Positions 1 to 8,297 of a DNA stretch of 64,000 nucleotides are shown here, one piece after another (the first letter of the stretch is position 1; every line of letters starts with the position of its first letter). The notes under the pieces were generated by a model that saw nothing but the letters and a program-made list of their open reading frames with translations, had not been told where the DNA came from and did no database searches. The position numbers and the translations under genes are program-made. The stretch comes from Candidatus Mycalebacterium zealandia (GTDB taxonomy: Bacteria; Desulfobacterota_D; UBA1144; Nemesobacterales; Mycalebacteriaceae). The DNA lies in NCBI GenBank assembly GCA_014075295.1, contig CP046180.1:310001-374000 (forward strand). Direction: 5' to 3'.

Positions 1-1
1 T

Positions 2-259
2 TTCTTTTTTATGCCGCTTATGCATTCCGAGGATATTTCCGTCCAGAAAATATCCGTTAAAACTTTTTTATCTCTCGCCGATGAATTTAAGGATTCCGTG
101 GAGGTTTTTGAATTTTTAAAAGGGTCGGCCGATTACGCGCGAAGGCATTATGAAATTATTGAAAAATTCGACAGGTATCCGCACAGAAATAAAATACTGG
201 GAAGGGAAAGCACGCTTGAGGAAATTGAATTTTTAAAACAGCCGGGAAGTTCGTTTTAA
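2..259 (+). CDS. DUF924 family protein, C-terminal part (5' end outside window)
   Basis: The reading frame is already open at the left edge, so this is the 3' end of a longer gene. Upstream of the first internal ATG at 11 it reads FFF, and the sequence then continues MPLMHSED, matching the conserved FF-MP-HSED segment of DUF924. It ends with the family hallmark: HRN at about residue 59, then GRESTLEE and a KQPGSSF C-terminus. DUF924 proteins are alpha-helical, TPR-like and of unknown function. The stop is at 257-259. The family call is strong; no function can be given. Confidence 0.85.
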   Translation, partial: FFFMPLMHSEDISVQKISVKTFLSLADEFKDSVEVFEFLKGSADYARRHYEIIEKFDRYPHRNKILGRESTLEEIEFLKQPGSSF

Positions 260-290
260 AGGGGACACCTTTTAAAAAAGTAATACAAAA

Positions 291-525
291 ATGAAAAAAT
301 ATATTTCCACTTTAATTTTCGCACTCTTTTTTTGTGTTTTTTGCAATGTTTGCCGGTTTGCAAATATCGCCCGCGATAGGAAGCATGATACCGTTTCCCC
401 TTGTTCTGGATGCATATTTTCCGGACACGGATTTCGAATCTTTTCCGTTTTATATTAAATTGGGCTTGCTTATTTTGACGGTTTTATTTTGGAGCGCAGT
501 ATTTGTCGCATTAATTAATTATTAA
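291..525 (+). CDS. Small membrane protein, interrupted by a single-base frameshift
   Basis: ATG at 291 opens a frame reading MKKYISTLIFALFF, a start typical of a membrane or exported protein. The frame then derails at a run of seven T (327-333). In the next frame, from GTG 334, a 63-residue stretch continues with VFFAMFAGLQ and a second hydrophobic segment ending VALINY. Removing one T joins the halves into a 77-residue protein with two hydrophobic segments. No family is recognised. Either the run holds a sequencing or assembly indel, the gene is freshly broken, or slippage restores the frame. The alternative is a short 63-residue gene from GTG 334. Confidence 0.5.
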
Positions 526-545
526 AAATAAAAGATGAATTTATT

Positions 546-959
546 ATGAAAATCCTTGCTCTTGATGTCGGAACAAAAACCATCGGTGTTGCCGTGAGCG
601 ACGAACTCGGCATAACCTCAAACGGACTCGGCGTTATAAAACGGAAAGACGAAAAAAGCGATTTAAAATCCCTCGCGGTTTTTATTGAAGAGCACGGACC
701 AGCGCGGGTGGTGGTGGGAATTCCGTTTAATTCGGACGGCTCTCTGGGAAAAAGAGCGGAAAATATAAAAAAGTTTTCGCAAACCCTTAATGAATTTTTC
801 AAAATTGAAACCGTTTTATGGGACGAAAGTTTTTCAACCGTTCAGGCGGAACAAACTCTGATTGGCGGCGGTATGGGGCGCAGGAAAAGGAAAAAGGTCG
901 TTGATAAAGTGGCGGCGGTCGTTATTCTGCGGGAATATCTTGACAGTTTGGAGAATTAA
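546..959 (+). CDS. ruvX: Holliday junction resolvase RuvX (YqgF)
   Basis: This is a 137-residue RNase H-fold protein of the YqgF/RuvX family, implicated in Holliday junction resolution and 16S rRNA maturation. The N-terminus MKILALDVGTKTIGVAVSD carries the first catalytic aspartate (D7). VVVGIPFNSDG matches the conserved V-G-P/L-DG element, and DESFST plus the C-terminal DKVAAVVILREYL supply the other acidic positions. Length is normal (about 135-150). Its TAA is directly followed by the ATG of the next hydrolase gene, so the two are probably co-transcribed. Confidence 0.93.
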   Translation: MKILALDVGTKTIGVAVSDELGITSNGLGVIKRKDEKSDLKSLAVFIEEHGPARVVVGIPFNSDGSLGKRAENIKKFSQTLNEFFKIETVLWDESFSTVQAEQTLIGGGMGRRKRKKVVDKVAAVVILREYLDSLEN

Positions 960-1757
960 ATGCCTCTTGCCAAAGTAAACGGAGTCAACATCAACTACGA
1001 GGAACACGGCTCTGGCGCGCCCGTTTTTCTGATTGGCGGACTCGGAAGCACTATTGAGAGTTGGAACGATCAAATCACCCTTTATTCAAAGCATTTCCGG
1101 GTGATTGTTTTTGACAATCGGGGGTCAGGTCTTTCGGACAAGCCTCTTGAGCCCTATTCAACGGAGGATATGGCCGATGATGTGGTCGCGCTTGCGGGTT
1201 TTCTCGGAATTGACAGGGCGTCTTTTGTGGGCAAGTCAATGGGCGGCATGATAGCGCAGTGGATTGGCATTAAATACCCCGAAAATACTCAACGCCTTGT
1301 AATGGGTTGCTCATCGGCGCGCAGAGACGAAGTAGGCAACCTTATTCTTGAAACGGGCAGACACATATCCGAAAAAGCAGGAATGGGCGCGGTCTGGCTG
1401 ACGGCGCTTTTTCTCGGCTACGGCAGAAAATACATTGAAGACAACATTGGCGAGATTAAAAAACGGCTTCTCGCCGTTCGGACAACGCCCGAAACCATAG
1501 CGGGCTATCATGGGCAATGCCGTGCGTGCGAAGGGCATGACACTGCGGAAAAACTTCATCTTATCACCGCGCCGACACTTGTGATGTTCGGAACCGATGA
1601 CAATGTTACGGACCCGCGCAGGGCGGCTGAGGTCGGGGAATTGATACCAAACGCGAAAGTCCGCGCTTTTGAAGGTTCCGGGCACGGATTCTGGCGTGAA
1701 AACAGTAACGAAGCGGACAGCCTTGTTGTTGACTTTCTTAAGGGAAGTCAGGTCTAA
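960..1757 (+). CDS. Alpha/beta hydrolase (3-oxoadipate enol-lactonase-like)
   Basis: This 265-residue alpha/beta-hydrolase has the nucleophile elbow GKSMGG (Ser93), the oxyanion-side motif GGLGS, DNRGSG at 52-57, a probable acid in FGTDDNVTD near 213 and the catalytic histidine in GSGHGFW (about 242). The DNRGxGxS pattern resembles enol-lactonases, esterases and similar small-molecule hydrolases, but the substrate cannot be read from sequence. The start is the ATG immediately after the ruvX stop, so translation is likely coupled. Confidence 0.88.
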   Translation: MPLAKVNGVNINYEEHGSGAPVFLIGGLGSTIESWNDQITLYSKHFRVIVFDNRGSGLSDKPLEPYSTEDMADDVVALAGFLGIDRASFVGKSMGGMIAQWIGIKYPENTQRLVMGCSSARRDEVGNLILETGRHISEKAGMGAVWLTALFLGYGRKYIEDNIGEIKKRLLAVRTTPETIAGYHGQCRACEGHDTAEKLHLITAPTLVMFGTDDNVTDPRRAAEVGELIPNAKVRAFEGSGHGFWRENSNEADSLVVDFLKGSQV

Positions 1758-1780
1758 TAAATTTTAAAAGAGGGTTCAAT

Positions 1781-2212
1781 TTGAGATTTCTTTACAAAAC
1801 TGACGACAATCTCGCGGGGTTTTTCGCGCGGGTCGCGCTCGGAGCCGTTATGTTGCCGCACGGATATCCGAAGCTGGTGAATTTTGAGCGGGCAATCGGC
1901 GGGTTAACAGACGGTGTGGGGCTTCCCTATGCGGTGGCGTTTCTTGTCATAATCGGCGAATCAGTCGGCGCTGTGTCTCTGATAGCTGGTTTCCTGTCGC
2001 GTTTCTGCGCTTTTTCAATCGGCATAATAATGGCGGGTGCCATCTGGATGTTTCATCTCAAGCACGGCTTTTTTATGAACTGGGGAGGAAACCCCGAAGC
2101 CGGAGAGGGTTACGAATACCACGTTCTTGCCATCGGTCTCGCGCTTGTGGTTACCGTTGCAGGAGGCGGAAGGTTTTCCGTTGACAGGCTGATTACCCGG
2201 ATTTTGAAATAG
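1781..2212 (+). CDS. DoxX family membrane protein
   Basis: A 143-residue integral membrane protein with four predicted hydrophobic helices. The DoxX pattern is clear: ARVALGAVMLPHGYPKL near the N-terminus, then VIIGESVGAVSLIAGFLSR and a C-terminal YEYHVLAIGLALVV. DoxX-like proteins are linked to membrane redox or oxidative-stress roles, but the function here is unknown. The start is a TTG at 1781 preceded by GAGGG, 23 bases after the hydrolase stop. The 3' end is convergent with grxD, three bases apart. Confidence 0.85.
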   Translation: MRFLYKTDDNLAGFFARVALGAVMLPHGYPKLVNFERAIGGLTDGVGLPYAVAFLVIIGESVGAVSLIAGFLSRFCAFSIGIIMAGAIWMFHLKHGFFMNWGGNPEAGEGYEYHVLAIGLALVVTVAGGGRFSVDRLITRILK

Positions 2213-2215
2213 GCG

Positions 2216-2539
2216 TTATTCCTTTTCCGCGGACTCAACCGTTTGTTTAAGTTCCCCTGTGCGGAACATATCTTCACATATGTCGCAACCGCCTATGAAG
2301 TTTCCGTCTATGTAGAGTTGCGGAATGGTGGGCCAGTTGGAAAACTCCTTTATTCCCTGCCGTATTTCCTCGTTTTCAAGCACATTGACTGTTTCGTAAG
2401 GAACCCCGAGCGTGTTGAGAATCTGCACCACTCTGGCGGAAAATCCGCATTCGGGCATCTCTCTTGTTCCCTTCATAAACAGAATAACCGGGTTGTTTTC
2501 CACTTGAGATTTAATTGAGTTTTTTATTTCTTCGGACAT
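2216..2539 (-). CDS. grxD: Monothiol glutaredoxin, Grx4/GrxD type
   Basis: A 107-residue monothiol glutaredoxin with the CGFS active site (about 31-34), the GSH-binding WPTIPQLYIDG and the GGCDI motif. CGFS glutaredoxins carry or deliver Fe-S clusters and partner with BolA proteins. I chose ATG 2539 because GGAGGATAAC sits just before it; an in-frame start at 2569 would lie inside bolA. The gene follows bolA after two bases, so the pair is an operon and probably works as the Grx4-BolA [2Fe-2S] complex. Confidence 0.94.
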   Translation of the reverse strand: MSEEIKNSIKSQVENNPVILFMKGTREMPECGFSARVVQILNTLGVPYETVNVLENEEIRQGIKEFSNWPTIPQLYIDGNFIGGCDICEDMFRTGELKQTVESAEKE

Positions 2540-2541
2540 TG

Positions 2542-2823
2542 TTATCCTCCATTTTTTTCTCCGCCCCATTGCTCCGGGGTGTAGGTTTTGATTGAAAGCG
2601 CGTGAATTTCCTCTTTCATCGCGTCTCCGAGCGCCGAATACACAAGTTTGTGCCTGTCAACCGGGCTTTTTCCTTCAAAATCGCCCGAAACAACAACAGC
2701 TTCAAAGTGAGTTCCATCCCCGTCAACCTCAACATGTGTTGCGGCTATCGATTTTTCTATGGTCTCTTTAATGCTTTCCGGGCTCACGGGTGGTATTATC
2801 TTTACCGGCGCTTTTGTTGTCAA
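2542..2823 (-). CDS. bolA: BolA family protein
   Basis: A 93-residue BolA-type protein: an N-terminal helix SPESIKETIEKS, then HVEVDGDGTHFEAVVVS, the conserved RHKLVYSALGDAMKEEIHALSIKTYTPEQW and an invariant C-terminal-half histidine. BolA partners of CGFS glutaredoxins act in Fe-S handling. It lies immediately upstream of grxD on the same strand. The start is uncertain: TTG 2823 has no clear ribosome-binding site, and a GTG at 2787, just before SPESIKE, would give a more typical BolA N-terminus. Confidence 0.88.
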   Translation of the reverse strand: MTTKAPVKIIPPVSPESIKETIEKSIAATHVEVDGDGTHFEAVVVSGDFEGKSPVDRHKLVYSALGDAMKEEIHALSIKTYTPEQWGGEKNGG

Positions 2824-2843
2824 TAAATCCGAGAGGTGAAAAG

Positions 2844-3284
2844 ATGCTCTTATCTGAAATCATGACCACTCCGGTCGCGACCATCTCCGAAGAGGCGTCT
2901 CTGAAAGATGTCGCGGACACAATGAAGGAAAAATCTGTTGGTTGCCTTCCTGTTGTTGACGGGGGCGGAAAACTTACCGGAATAATATCGGAAACCGATT
3001 TTATCGGCGCGATGGAAAACGTTCCCTTTTCCCGCCAGACCGGGCATGTGCTTTTCGGCAAATGGACTGACGGTTCCGGAATTGTGGATGCCTGTCGCGA
3101 GGGCGGCGGCTTAAAACTGAAGGATTTTATGCAAACCCGCGTCATCACGGTTGAAGAGAGCGACACAGTAGAGGACGCCGTTACGAAGATGCTCGAAACC
3201 CGCGTCCACCGTCTTCCGGTCGTCAGAGATGAAAAGCCCGTGGCGATGTTCTCAAGAAGAGATCTGCTGAAAATCTTTGAATAG
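2844..3284 (+). CDS. Tandem CBS-domain protein
   Basis: A 146-residue protein made almost only of two CBS motifs: MTTPVATISEEASLKDVADTM...LPVVD...GIISETDF (about 7-60) and MQTRVITVEESDTVEDAVTKM...HRLPVVRDEKPVAMFSRRDLL (about 93-143). Stand-alone CBS pairs usually sense adenine nucleotides. I chose ATG 2844 because GAGAGGTG precedes it; an earlier frame start at 2790 would sit inside bolA. The last bases overlap the TTG start of cbiA, so it may be expressed with the cobalamin genes, though a role there is only inferred. Confidence 0.87.
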   Translation: MLLSEIMTTPVATISEEASLKDVADTMKEKSVGCLPVVDGGGKLTGIISETDFIGAMENVPFSRQTGHVLFGKWTDGSGIVDACREGGGLKLKDFMQTRVITVEESDTVEDAVTKMLETRVHRLPVVRDEKPVAMFSRRDLLKIFE

Positions 3285-4674
3285 CAAACCAGCCGTGTAT
3301 TCAAGAGTAGTTATTGCGGGAGAGCGGAGCGGATGCGGAAAAACAACGGTTTCGCTCGCGATTATGAACGCGCTTTCCCGAAAAGGTGTTCGGGTTCAGG
3401 GGTTTAAAACCGGTCCCGACTATCTTGATACTTCCCATTACGAAGCAAGAACCGGAACGAAGGGCAGAAATATTGACCTGTGGATGACCAGTCCGCGACA
3501 CTGTCTTGAGATTTTTCTCCGCAACGCCGCAGACGCGCAAATTTCCGTCATTGAAGGCGTAATGGGGCTTTATGATGGTTCCCGTCCGGACAACAAGGCG
3601 AGCACGGCGCATACGGCAAAATTTCTCTCCGCGCCCGTAATTCTCATTCTGACCTGTGATGGCGGCGCGCAGACAACGGCTGCGACCGCGCTGGGGCTCA
3701 AAATGTTTGACGAAGAGGTCAACATTGCGGGTTTTGTGCTGAACGGGGCCACTTCAAAAGAAAGCGCCGAAGTAATTGCCTCAGTCGTTACCGGAAAAAC
3801 GGCGATTCCTTATCTGGGTTTTATGCCGCTTGACGACAGAATCGCGCTCACATCAAGGCATCTGGGGCTTTCCCACGCGTTTGAGGAACCGCCGCACGCG
3901 GACAAACTCTCTTCCGAAGTGGAAATCGCCTCAAAATCGCTTGATCTTGAGCGCATTGAAAAAATTGCGATTTCAGCTCCTCCTCTTTTTCCGCCCGATT
4001 GTGGTGACCCTCTCTATCCGTTCGTGCCGGAGCCGCAAAGCGTCCGTTTAGCGGTCGCGCGCGACAAGGCATTTTCGTTCTACTACGAAGACGCGCTTGA
4101 GATTCTTTCTCTTTGCGGATGTGAAATCGCGCCTTTTTCCCCGTTATCCGAAGAACGTTTGCCTGCGGGAGCGGACGCCGTTTTCATTGGCGGCGGGTTC
4201 CCGGAACTTTACTGCGGCGAACTTGAGGGCAACGTCCCGATGAGAGATGATTTGCGCAATTTCGCCTTTGGTGGCGGCACGGTTTACGCTGAATGCGGCG
4301 GAATGATGTATTTGGGCGCTGGGCTCACAGATTTGAACGGGCGGAGATTTGATATGTGCGGCGCGCTGGAAGCGGATTTTGAGATGCGTCCACGTCTGCA
4401 AGCAATCGGCTACAGAGAGGTGATTGCCGCGACTGATGCGGGTTTTTTCCGCGTGGGAGACAGGGAAAAGGGTCATGAGTTTCACTATTCCACCCTTTCA
4501 GACGGACACGCGGGCGATTTTTTTAACATAACAACTTCTGCGGGCGGCGCGTCTCGCGGCGGAATGGCTTTCCGCAACACGGTCGCTTCATACATCCATT
4601 TGAACTTTCTTTCTTCGGGAATCATAAAGCGCATTCCCGCCCGTCTTAAAGCGGTCGCGGAGGACGGAATTTGA
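3277..4674 (+). CDS. cbiA: Cobyrinate a,c-diamide synthase
   Basis: CbiA/CobB amidates the a and c carboxylates of (hydrogeno)cobyrinic acid using glutamine and ATP. This 465-residue protein has the N-terminal dethiobiotin-synthetase-like ATPase with GERSGCGKTT (about 15-24) and GVMGLYDG, and the C-terminal class I glutamine amidotransferase with GGGFPELY and the nucleophile cysteine in AECGGMMYLG. Length is normal. Start TTG 3277 overlaps the CBS gene by eight bases; the later GTG (codon 7) is an alternative. It heads a run of overlapping cobalamin genes. Confidence 0.93.
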   Translation: MNSKPAVYSRVVIAGERSGCGKTTVSLAIMNALSRKGVRVQGFKTGPDYLDTSHYEARTGTKGRNIDLWMTSPRHCLEIFLRNAADAQISVIEGVMGLYDGSRPDNKASTAHTAKFLSAPVILILTCDGGAQTTAATALGLKMFDEEVNIAGFVLNGATSKESAEVIASVVTGKTAIPYLGFMPLDDRIALTSRHLGLSHAFEEPPHADKLSSEVEIASKSLDLERIEKIAISAPPLFPPDCGDPLYPFVPEPQSVRLAVARDKAFSFYYEDALEILSLCGCEIAPFSPLSEERLPAGADAVFIGGGFPELYCGELEGNVPMRDDLRNFAFGGGTVYAECGGMMYLGAGLTDLNGRRFDMCGALEADFEMRPRLQAIGYREVIAATDAGFFRVGDREKGHEFHYSTLSDGHAGDFFNITTSAGGASRGGMAFRNTVASYIHLNFLSSGIIKRIPARLKAVAEDGI

Positions 4675-5735
4675 GGCTTTCAGCGCGAGCTTCCGCGCCG
4701 GTTCACGGCGGAATTGACCATCAGGAGGTTCGCTCTCTGGGGCTTGACCCCGCGAGCGTGGTTGATTTTTCAAGCAATCTCAATCCGTTTTTCCCGTCAT
4801 CAAAATTGCTTTCGGGCGCTTGCGCGGGAGCCGGCGAATATCCCGACGCGCAATACTCCGAACTACGGGGCGTGATTGCGGCGGTTCACGGTGTTTCACC
4901 GGACTGCGTTTTCGCGGGCAACGGAGTGTCCGAAATAGTCCATATTCTGTGCCGGTGCCTGCCCGTGGGCGGTTCGGTTCTGATACCCGTTCCGACTTTT
5001 TCCGAATACGAAAGAGCCGCGGTGATTTGCGGCGCGCGGACGATTTTGTGTCGCACTGATGATACCCTGCGCTTTGACCCCGCGTTCATTGCTTCGGAGA
5101 TACGGCGCGAGTCGCCCGACCTTGTTTTCCTCTGCAATCCGAACAACCCGACAGGGCTTTACCTTTCGCGCCCGGAGGTGGAGGAAATCGCCTCGGCGGC
5201 GGACTCAGTTTTTGTGATTGACGAGTCATATGCGGATTTTGTGCAAAACCCATGGGACTCCGCGCCGCTTGCCGGGTCGGGAAATGTCGTGATTTTGCGC
5301 TCGCTCGCGAAGTTCTACGGGCTTGCCGGAATCAGGGTCGGCTACGCGATTTCAAACCCGCACGTCATTTCCGTTCTCAACGCCGCACGTCCGCCATGGA
5401 ATGTTAATTCGGTCGCGTGCAGAGCGGCGCGGGCGGTTTTTGAGCTTTCCCCGTCCGCTCTCTTTGAGAGCAAATCGCGGCTTTTTGCCGCAAGGGATTT
5501 TCTTGTGGACGCTCTTGCCGCGACCGGCAAACCGTGCCTTCCTACCGACACGGGCTTTTTCCTTGTCAAAACCCCGGATGCGCGACTGCTGCGGGACGGG
5601 CTTTTGAAAAAAGGGCTCGCCGTGCGCGACTGTTCGTCTTTTGGGCTCGCCTCGCACATACGGCTCAGCGCCCGCCCGCAAAAGGATTGCGAAAGACTTG
5701 TAAAAGAATGGACGGAGATAGACCGTGAAGGCTAA
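4671..5735 (+). CDS. cobD: Threonine-phosphate decarboxylase / CobC-like PLP enzyme
   Basis: A 354-residue fold-type I PLP enzyme related to histidinol-phosphate aminotransferase. It opens with HGG and DFSSNLNPF, signature segments of CobD/CobC, and carries NPNNPTG, FVIDESYADF and the lysine loop RSLAKFYGLAGIRVGYA. CobD makes (R)-1-aminopropan-2-ol phosphate for the cobalamin nucleotide loop. Start TTG 4671 overlaps the cbiA stop (TTGA), with GGAGGA eight bases upstream. Its position between cbiA and cobQ supports the assignment over a histidine-pathway role. Confidence 0.85.
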   Translation: MRLSARASAPVHGGIDHQEVRSLGLDPASVVDFSSNLNPFFPSSKLLSGACAGAGEYPDAQYSELRGVIAAVHGVSPDCVFAGNGVSEIVHILCRCLPVGGSVLIPVPTFSEYERAAVICGARTILCRTDDTLRFDPAFIASEIRRESPDLVFLCNPNNPTGLYLSRPEVEEIASAADSVFVIDESYADFVQNPWDSAPLAGSGNVVILRSLAKFYGLAGIRVGYAISNPHVISVLNAARPPWNVNSVACRAARAVFELSPSALFESKSRLFAARDFLVDALAATGKPCLPTDTGFFLVKTPDARLLRDGLLKKGLAVRDCSSFGLASHIRLSARPQKDCERLVKEWTEIDREG

Positions 5736-7218
5736 AACTTTGATGATTCAGGGCACGGCGTCCCACGCGGGCAAGAGCGTAATCGCCGCCGGGCTGTGCC
5801 GGATTTTCGCGCGAAAAGGGTTTTCAGTAGCCCCGTTCAAGTCGCAAAACATGAGTTTGAACTCATTTGTAACCCCCGATGGCTCGGAGATTGGCAGGGC
5901 GCAGGCGATGCAGGCGCACGCCGCGGGCGTTGCCCCGTCCGCGGATATGAATCCCATTCTGCTCAAACCTCTAAAAGATGACGGCTCGCAGGTGATGGTT
6001 CTAGGCAAAAGCGCGGGCAATATGACTTTCGCGGAGTATGTGGAGTTCCGTCCGCGGGCGCTTGAAGCGGTTAGCGGCGGTTTGGAGCGCGTGATGAGCG
6101 AATTTGAAGTGGTTGTGATTGAGGGCGCGGGCGGCGCGGCGGAGATCAATTTTTCCCGCAGCGAGATAGTCAATATGACCGTGGCAAAACTCGCCGACAG
6201 CCCTGTTCTGCTTGTTTCCGACATAGACAGGGGAGGGGCTTTTGCCTCTCTTGCGGGAACGCTTGACCTGCTTGGTAATGACAGAGACCGCGTGCGCGGA
6301 ATGATAATCAACAAGTTTCGCGGCAACCGCGTTTTGCTTGACGAAGGGATAGAGTTTATTGAGCGAAAAGCCGGAAAGCCGGTTTTGGGTGTTGTGCCTC
6401 ATATCAAGCCGCTTTTTCTTGACGACGAGGATTCCGTTTATCTTGAAAACCCGGTGCGGCGCGGCGGCGGTTTGAAGGTGTGTGTTCCTAAACTGCCGCG
6501 CATATCAAACTTTACGGACGTGCGTCCGCTTGAGATGGAGAGAGGCGTGTCCGTTTCATACGCGCTTGGCGCGAATGATCTTTGCGGCGCGGACGCGGTT
6601 GTGCTTCCCGGAAGCAAGGCGACAATTGAGGATTTGCGGTTTTTGAAACGCAGCGGAATCGCGGATGCGCTTGCGGGCATGAGCGAGTCCGGTGTTCCGG
6701 TTATAGGAATTTGCGGCGGCTATCAGATGCTCGGCTCGGCGCTTGAGGATGCGGACGGTTTTGAATCCGCGAAAACCTCTGAGCGCGGGCTCGGTTTTTT
6801 CCCCGCTGAAACCGAAATACACGAGGAGAAAACGCTTCGGCAAACTTCGGCGACGGTTGAAAATGGCGGCGCGATATTCTCCGGCATTGAGGGGGAGGAA
6901 ATAACGGGGTACGAGATTCACATGGGGCAGACGCAGTTTTCCGGCGCGAACAACGCGCGTTTTCTCAAAAAAGCAGACGGCTCTTTTGACGGCGCGGTGA
7001 GCGAAAACGGTAATGTTTACGGAACTTATCTGCACGGGATTTTTGAAAATGACAATCTTCGAAGCACGTTTTTGAACCATCTGCGCGCAAAAAAGGGATT
7101 GCCCGATGAAAAAACCGCGAACTTCGCCACCGAAATGGAAAAGCAGTATGAAAGACTCGCCGATGTGCTGGAAGAAAGTTTGGATATGAACGCGGTGATG
7201 AGTATGGTTTTCGGTTAG
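5725..7218 (+). CDS. cobQ: Cobyric acid synthase
   Basis: CobQ amidates the b, d, e and g carboxylates of adenosylcobyrinic acid a,c-diamide. The 497-residue protein has the N-terminal ATPase motif GTASHAGKS and KSQNMSLNSFVT, EGAGGAAEIN, SDIDRGGAFASL and a C-terminal amidotransferase domain with GICGGYQMLG (cysteine near 330) and late histidines in GTYLHGIFEN. All are family signatures and the length is typical. GTG 5725 overlaps the end of cobD by 11 bases, and a GGAG lies upstream. Confidence 0.96.
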   Translation: MKAKTLMIQGTASHAGKSVIAAGLCRIFARKGFSVAPFKSQNMSLNSFVTPDGSEIGRAQAMQAHAAGVAPSADMNPILLKPLKDDGSQVMVLGKSAGNMTFAEYVEFRPRALEAVSGGLERVMSEFEVVVIEGAGGAAEINFSRSEIVNMTVAKLADSPVLLVSDIDRGGAFASLAGTLDLLGNDRDRVRGMIINKFRGNRVLLDEGIEFIERKAGKPVLGVVPHIKPLFLDDEDSVYLENPVRRGGGLKVCVPKLPRISNFTDVRPLEMERGVSVSYALGANDLCGADAVVLPGSKATIEDLRFLKRSGIADALAGMSESGVPVIGICGGYQMLGSALEDADGFESAKTSERGLGFFPAETEIHEEKTLRQTSATVENGGAIFSGIEGEEITGYEIHMGQTQFSGANNARFLKKADGSFDGAVSENGNVYGTYLHGIFENDNLRSTFLNHLRAKKGLPDEKTANFATEMEKQYERLADVLEESLDMNAVMSMVFG

Positions 7219-7229
7219 ATACAGGCGTT

Positions 7230-8279
7230 ATGAAAAACTCCAAAATCCCCATAACCGTCATAACCGGCTTTCTCGGAGCCGGAAAAACAACTCTTGTGCG
7301 CAATCTGCTCACGCAGACGGGCGGGCGGCGCATTACCGTTATCGTCAATGAATTCGGTGATGTGGGAATTGACGGCGAAATTATCCGCTCTTCGTGCGGT
7401 TGCGATGAAGGCGAAATTGTTGAACTCAGCAACGGATGTCTTTGCTGTACAGTGCAGGAGGAATTTCTGCCCACAATGACAAAACTACTCGGACGCAAAG
7501 ACGACATTGACCATATTGTGATTGAAACTTCCGGACTCGCGTTGCCGAAGCCGCTTGTTCGCGCCGTCAACTGGCCCGGTTTAAAGCCGCATTTTTCGGT
7601 GGATTCGGTGGTTTCCGTTGTGGACGCCGCAGGCGCTGCGACCGGCGAGATTTGCGACAGAAAAAAGATTCAGTCCCAGCGCGAGGCGGACGATTCCCTT
7701 GACCATGAAACCTCGATTGAGGAACTGTTTTCAGACCAGCTTTCATGTGCGGATATGGTGGTTTTGAACAAAACCGATCTTGTCAGCGATGAAGAACTAG
7801 ACAAAATCACCGGGTTTTTGAAAGACAAAATGAAGCTCGGCGCGGCGGTTGTGCGTGCCAAAATGGGAAATGTTTCACCCGATGTTCTGCTCGGAATGGA
7901 AGCCGCCGCCGAAGATGATCTGGATTCCCGACCGTGCCTTCACGAACAGCACCACGAAAACGGAAGCGACCACGAGCATGATGACGACATAGATTCGGTT
8001 GTGGTGGAGGTTAAATCCTCACCCTCTCCCGAAAAACTTATGGACGCGCTCAGAAAAACCGTTCAAGAACATGAAATCTACAGAATAAAAGGGTTTATCA
8101 ATGTCGCGGACAAACCGATGAGGATGCTCATACAGGGAGTCGGAGAGAGGTTTGACGGATATTTTGACCGCCCGTGGAGAGAAGATGAAACCGCGCGCAC
8201 CCGCCTTGTTTTTATCGGGAGAAAACTTTCGCTTTTAAATCTCGGTGAAATTGTGGAAAAAAATCTGACCCTCTCCTGA
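7230..8279 (+). CDS. cobW: CobW/COG0523 G3E-family GTPase metallochaperone
   Basis: A 349-residue G3E GTPase with Walker A GFLGAGKTT (about 13-21), the metal-binding GCLCC motif near 70, NKTD (G4) near 180 and a histidine/acid-rich linker (HEQHHENGSDHEHDDD, about 239-254) before the C-terminal CobW_C domain. COG0523 proteins deliver Zn, Co or Fe to client enzymes. Lying between cobQ and cobN, this one is best read as the cobalt-related CobW. It starts 11 bases after cobQ. Confidence 0.9.
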   Translation: MKNSKIPITVITGFLGAGKTTLVRNLLTQTGGRRITVIVNEFGDVGIDGEIIRSSCGCDEGEIVELSNGCLCCTVQEEFLPTMTKLLGRKDDIDHIVIETSGLALPKPLVRAVNWPGLKPHFSVDSVVSVVDAAGAATGEICDRKKIQSQREADDSLDHETSIEELFSDQLSCADMVVLNKTDLVSDEELDKITGFLKDKMKLGAAVVRAKMGNVSPDVLLGMEAAAEDDLDSRPCLHEQHHENGSDHEHDDDIDSVVVEVKSSPSPEKLMDALRKTVQEHEIYRIKGFINVADKPMRMLIQGVGERFDGYFDRPWREDETARTRLVFIGRKLSLLNLGEIVEKNLTLS

Positions 8280-8297
8280 TTTTTTGTTTTTTGTAAA

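Noticed and set aside
2650-3300. Cobalamin riboswitch ahead of the cobalamin genes
   Set aside because: The region is filled by bolA and the CBS gene, and no B12-box-like segment was seen.
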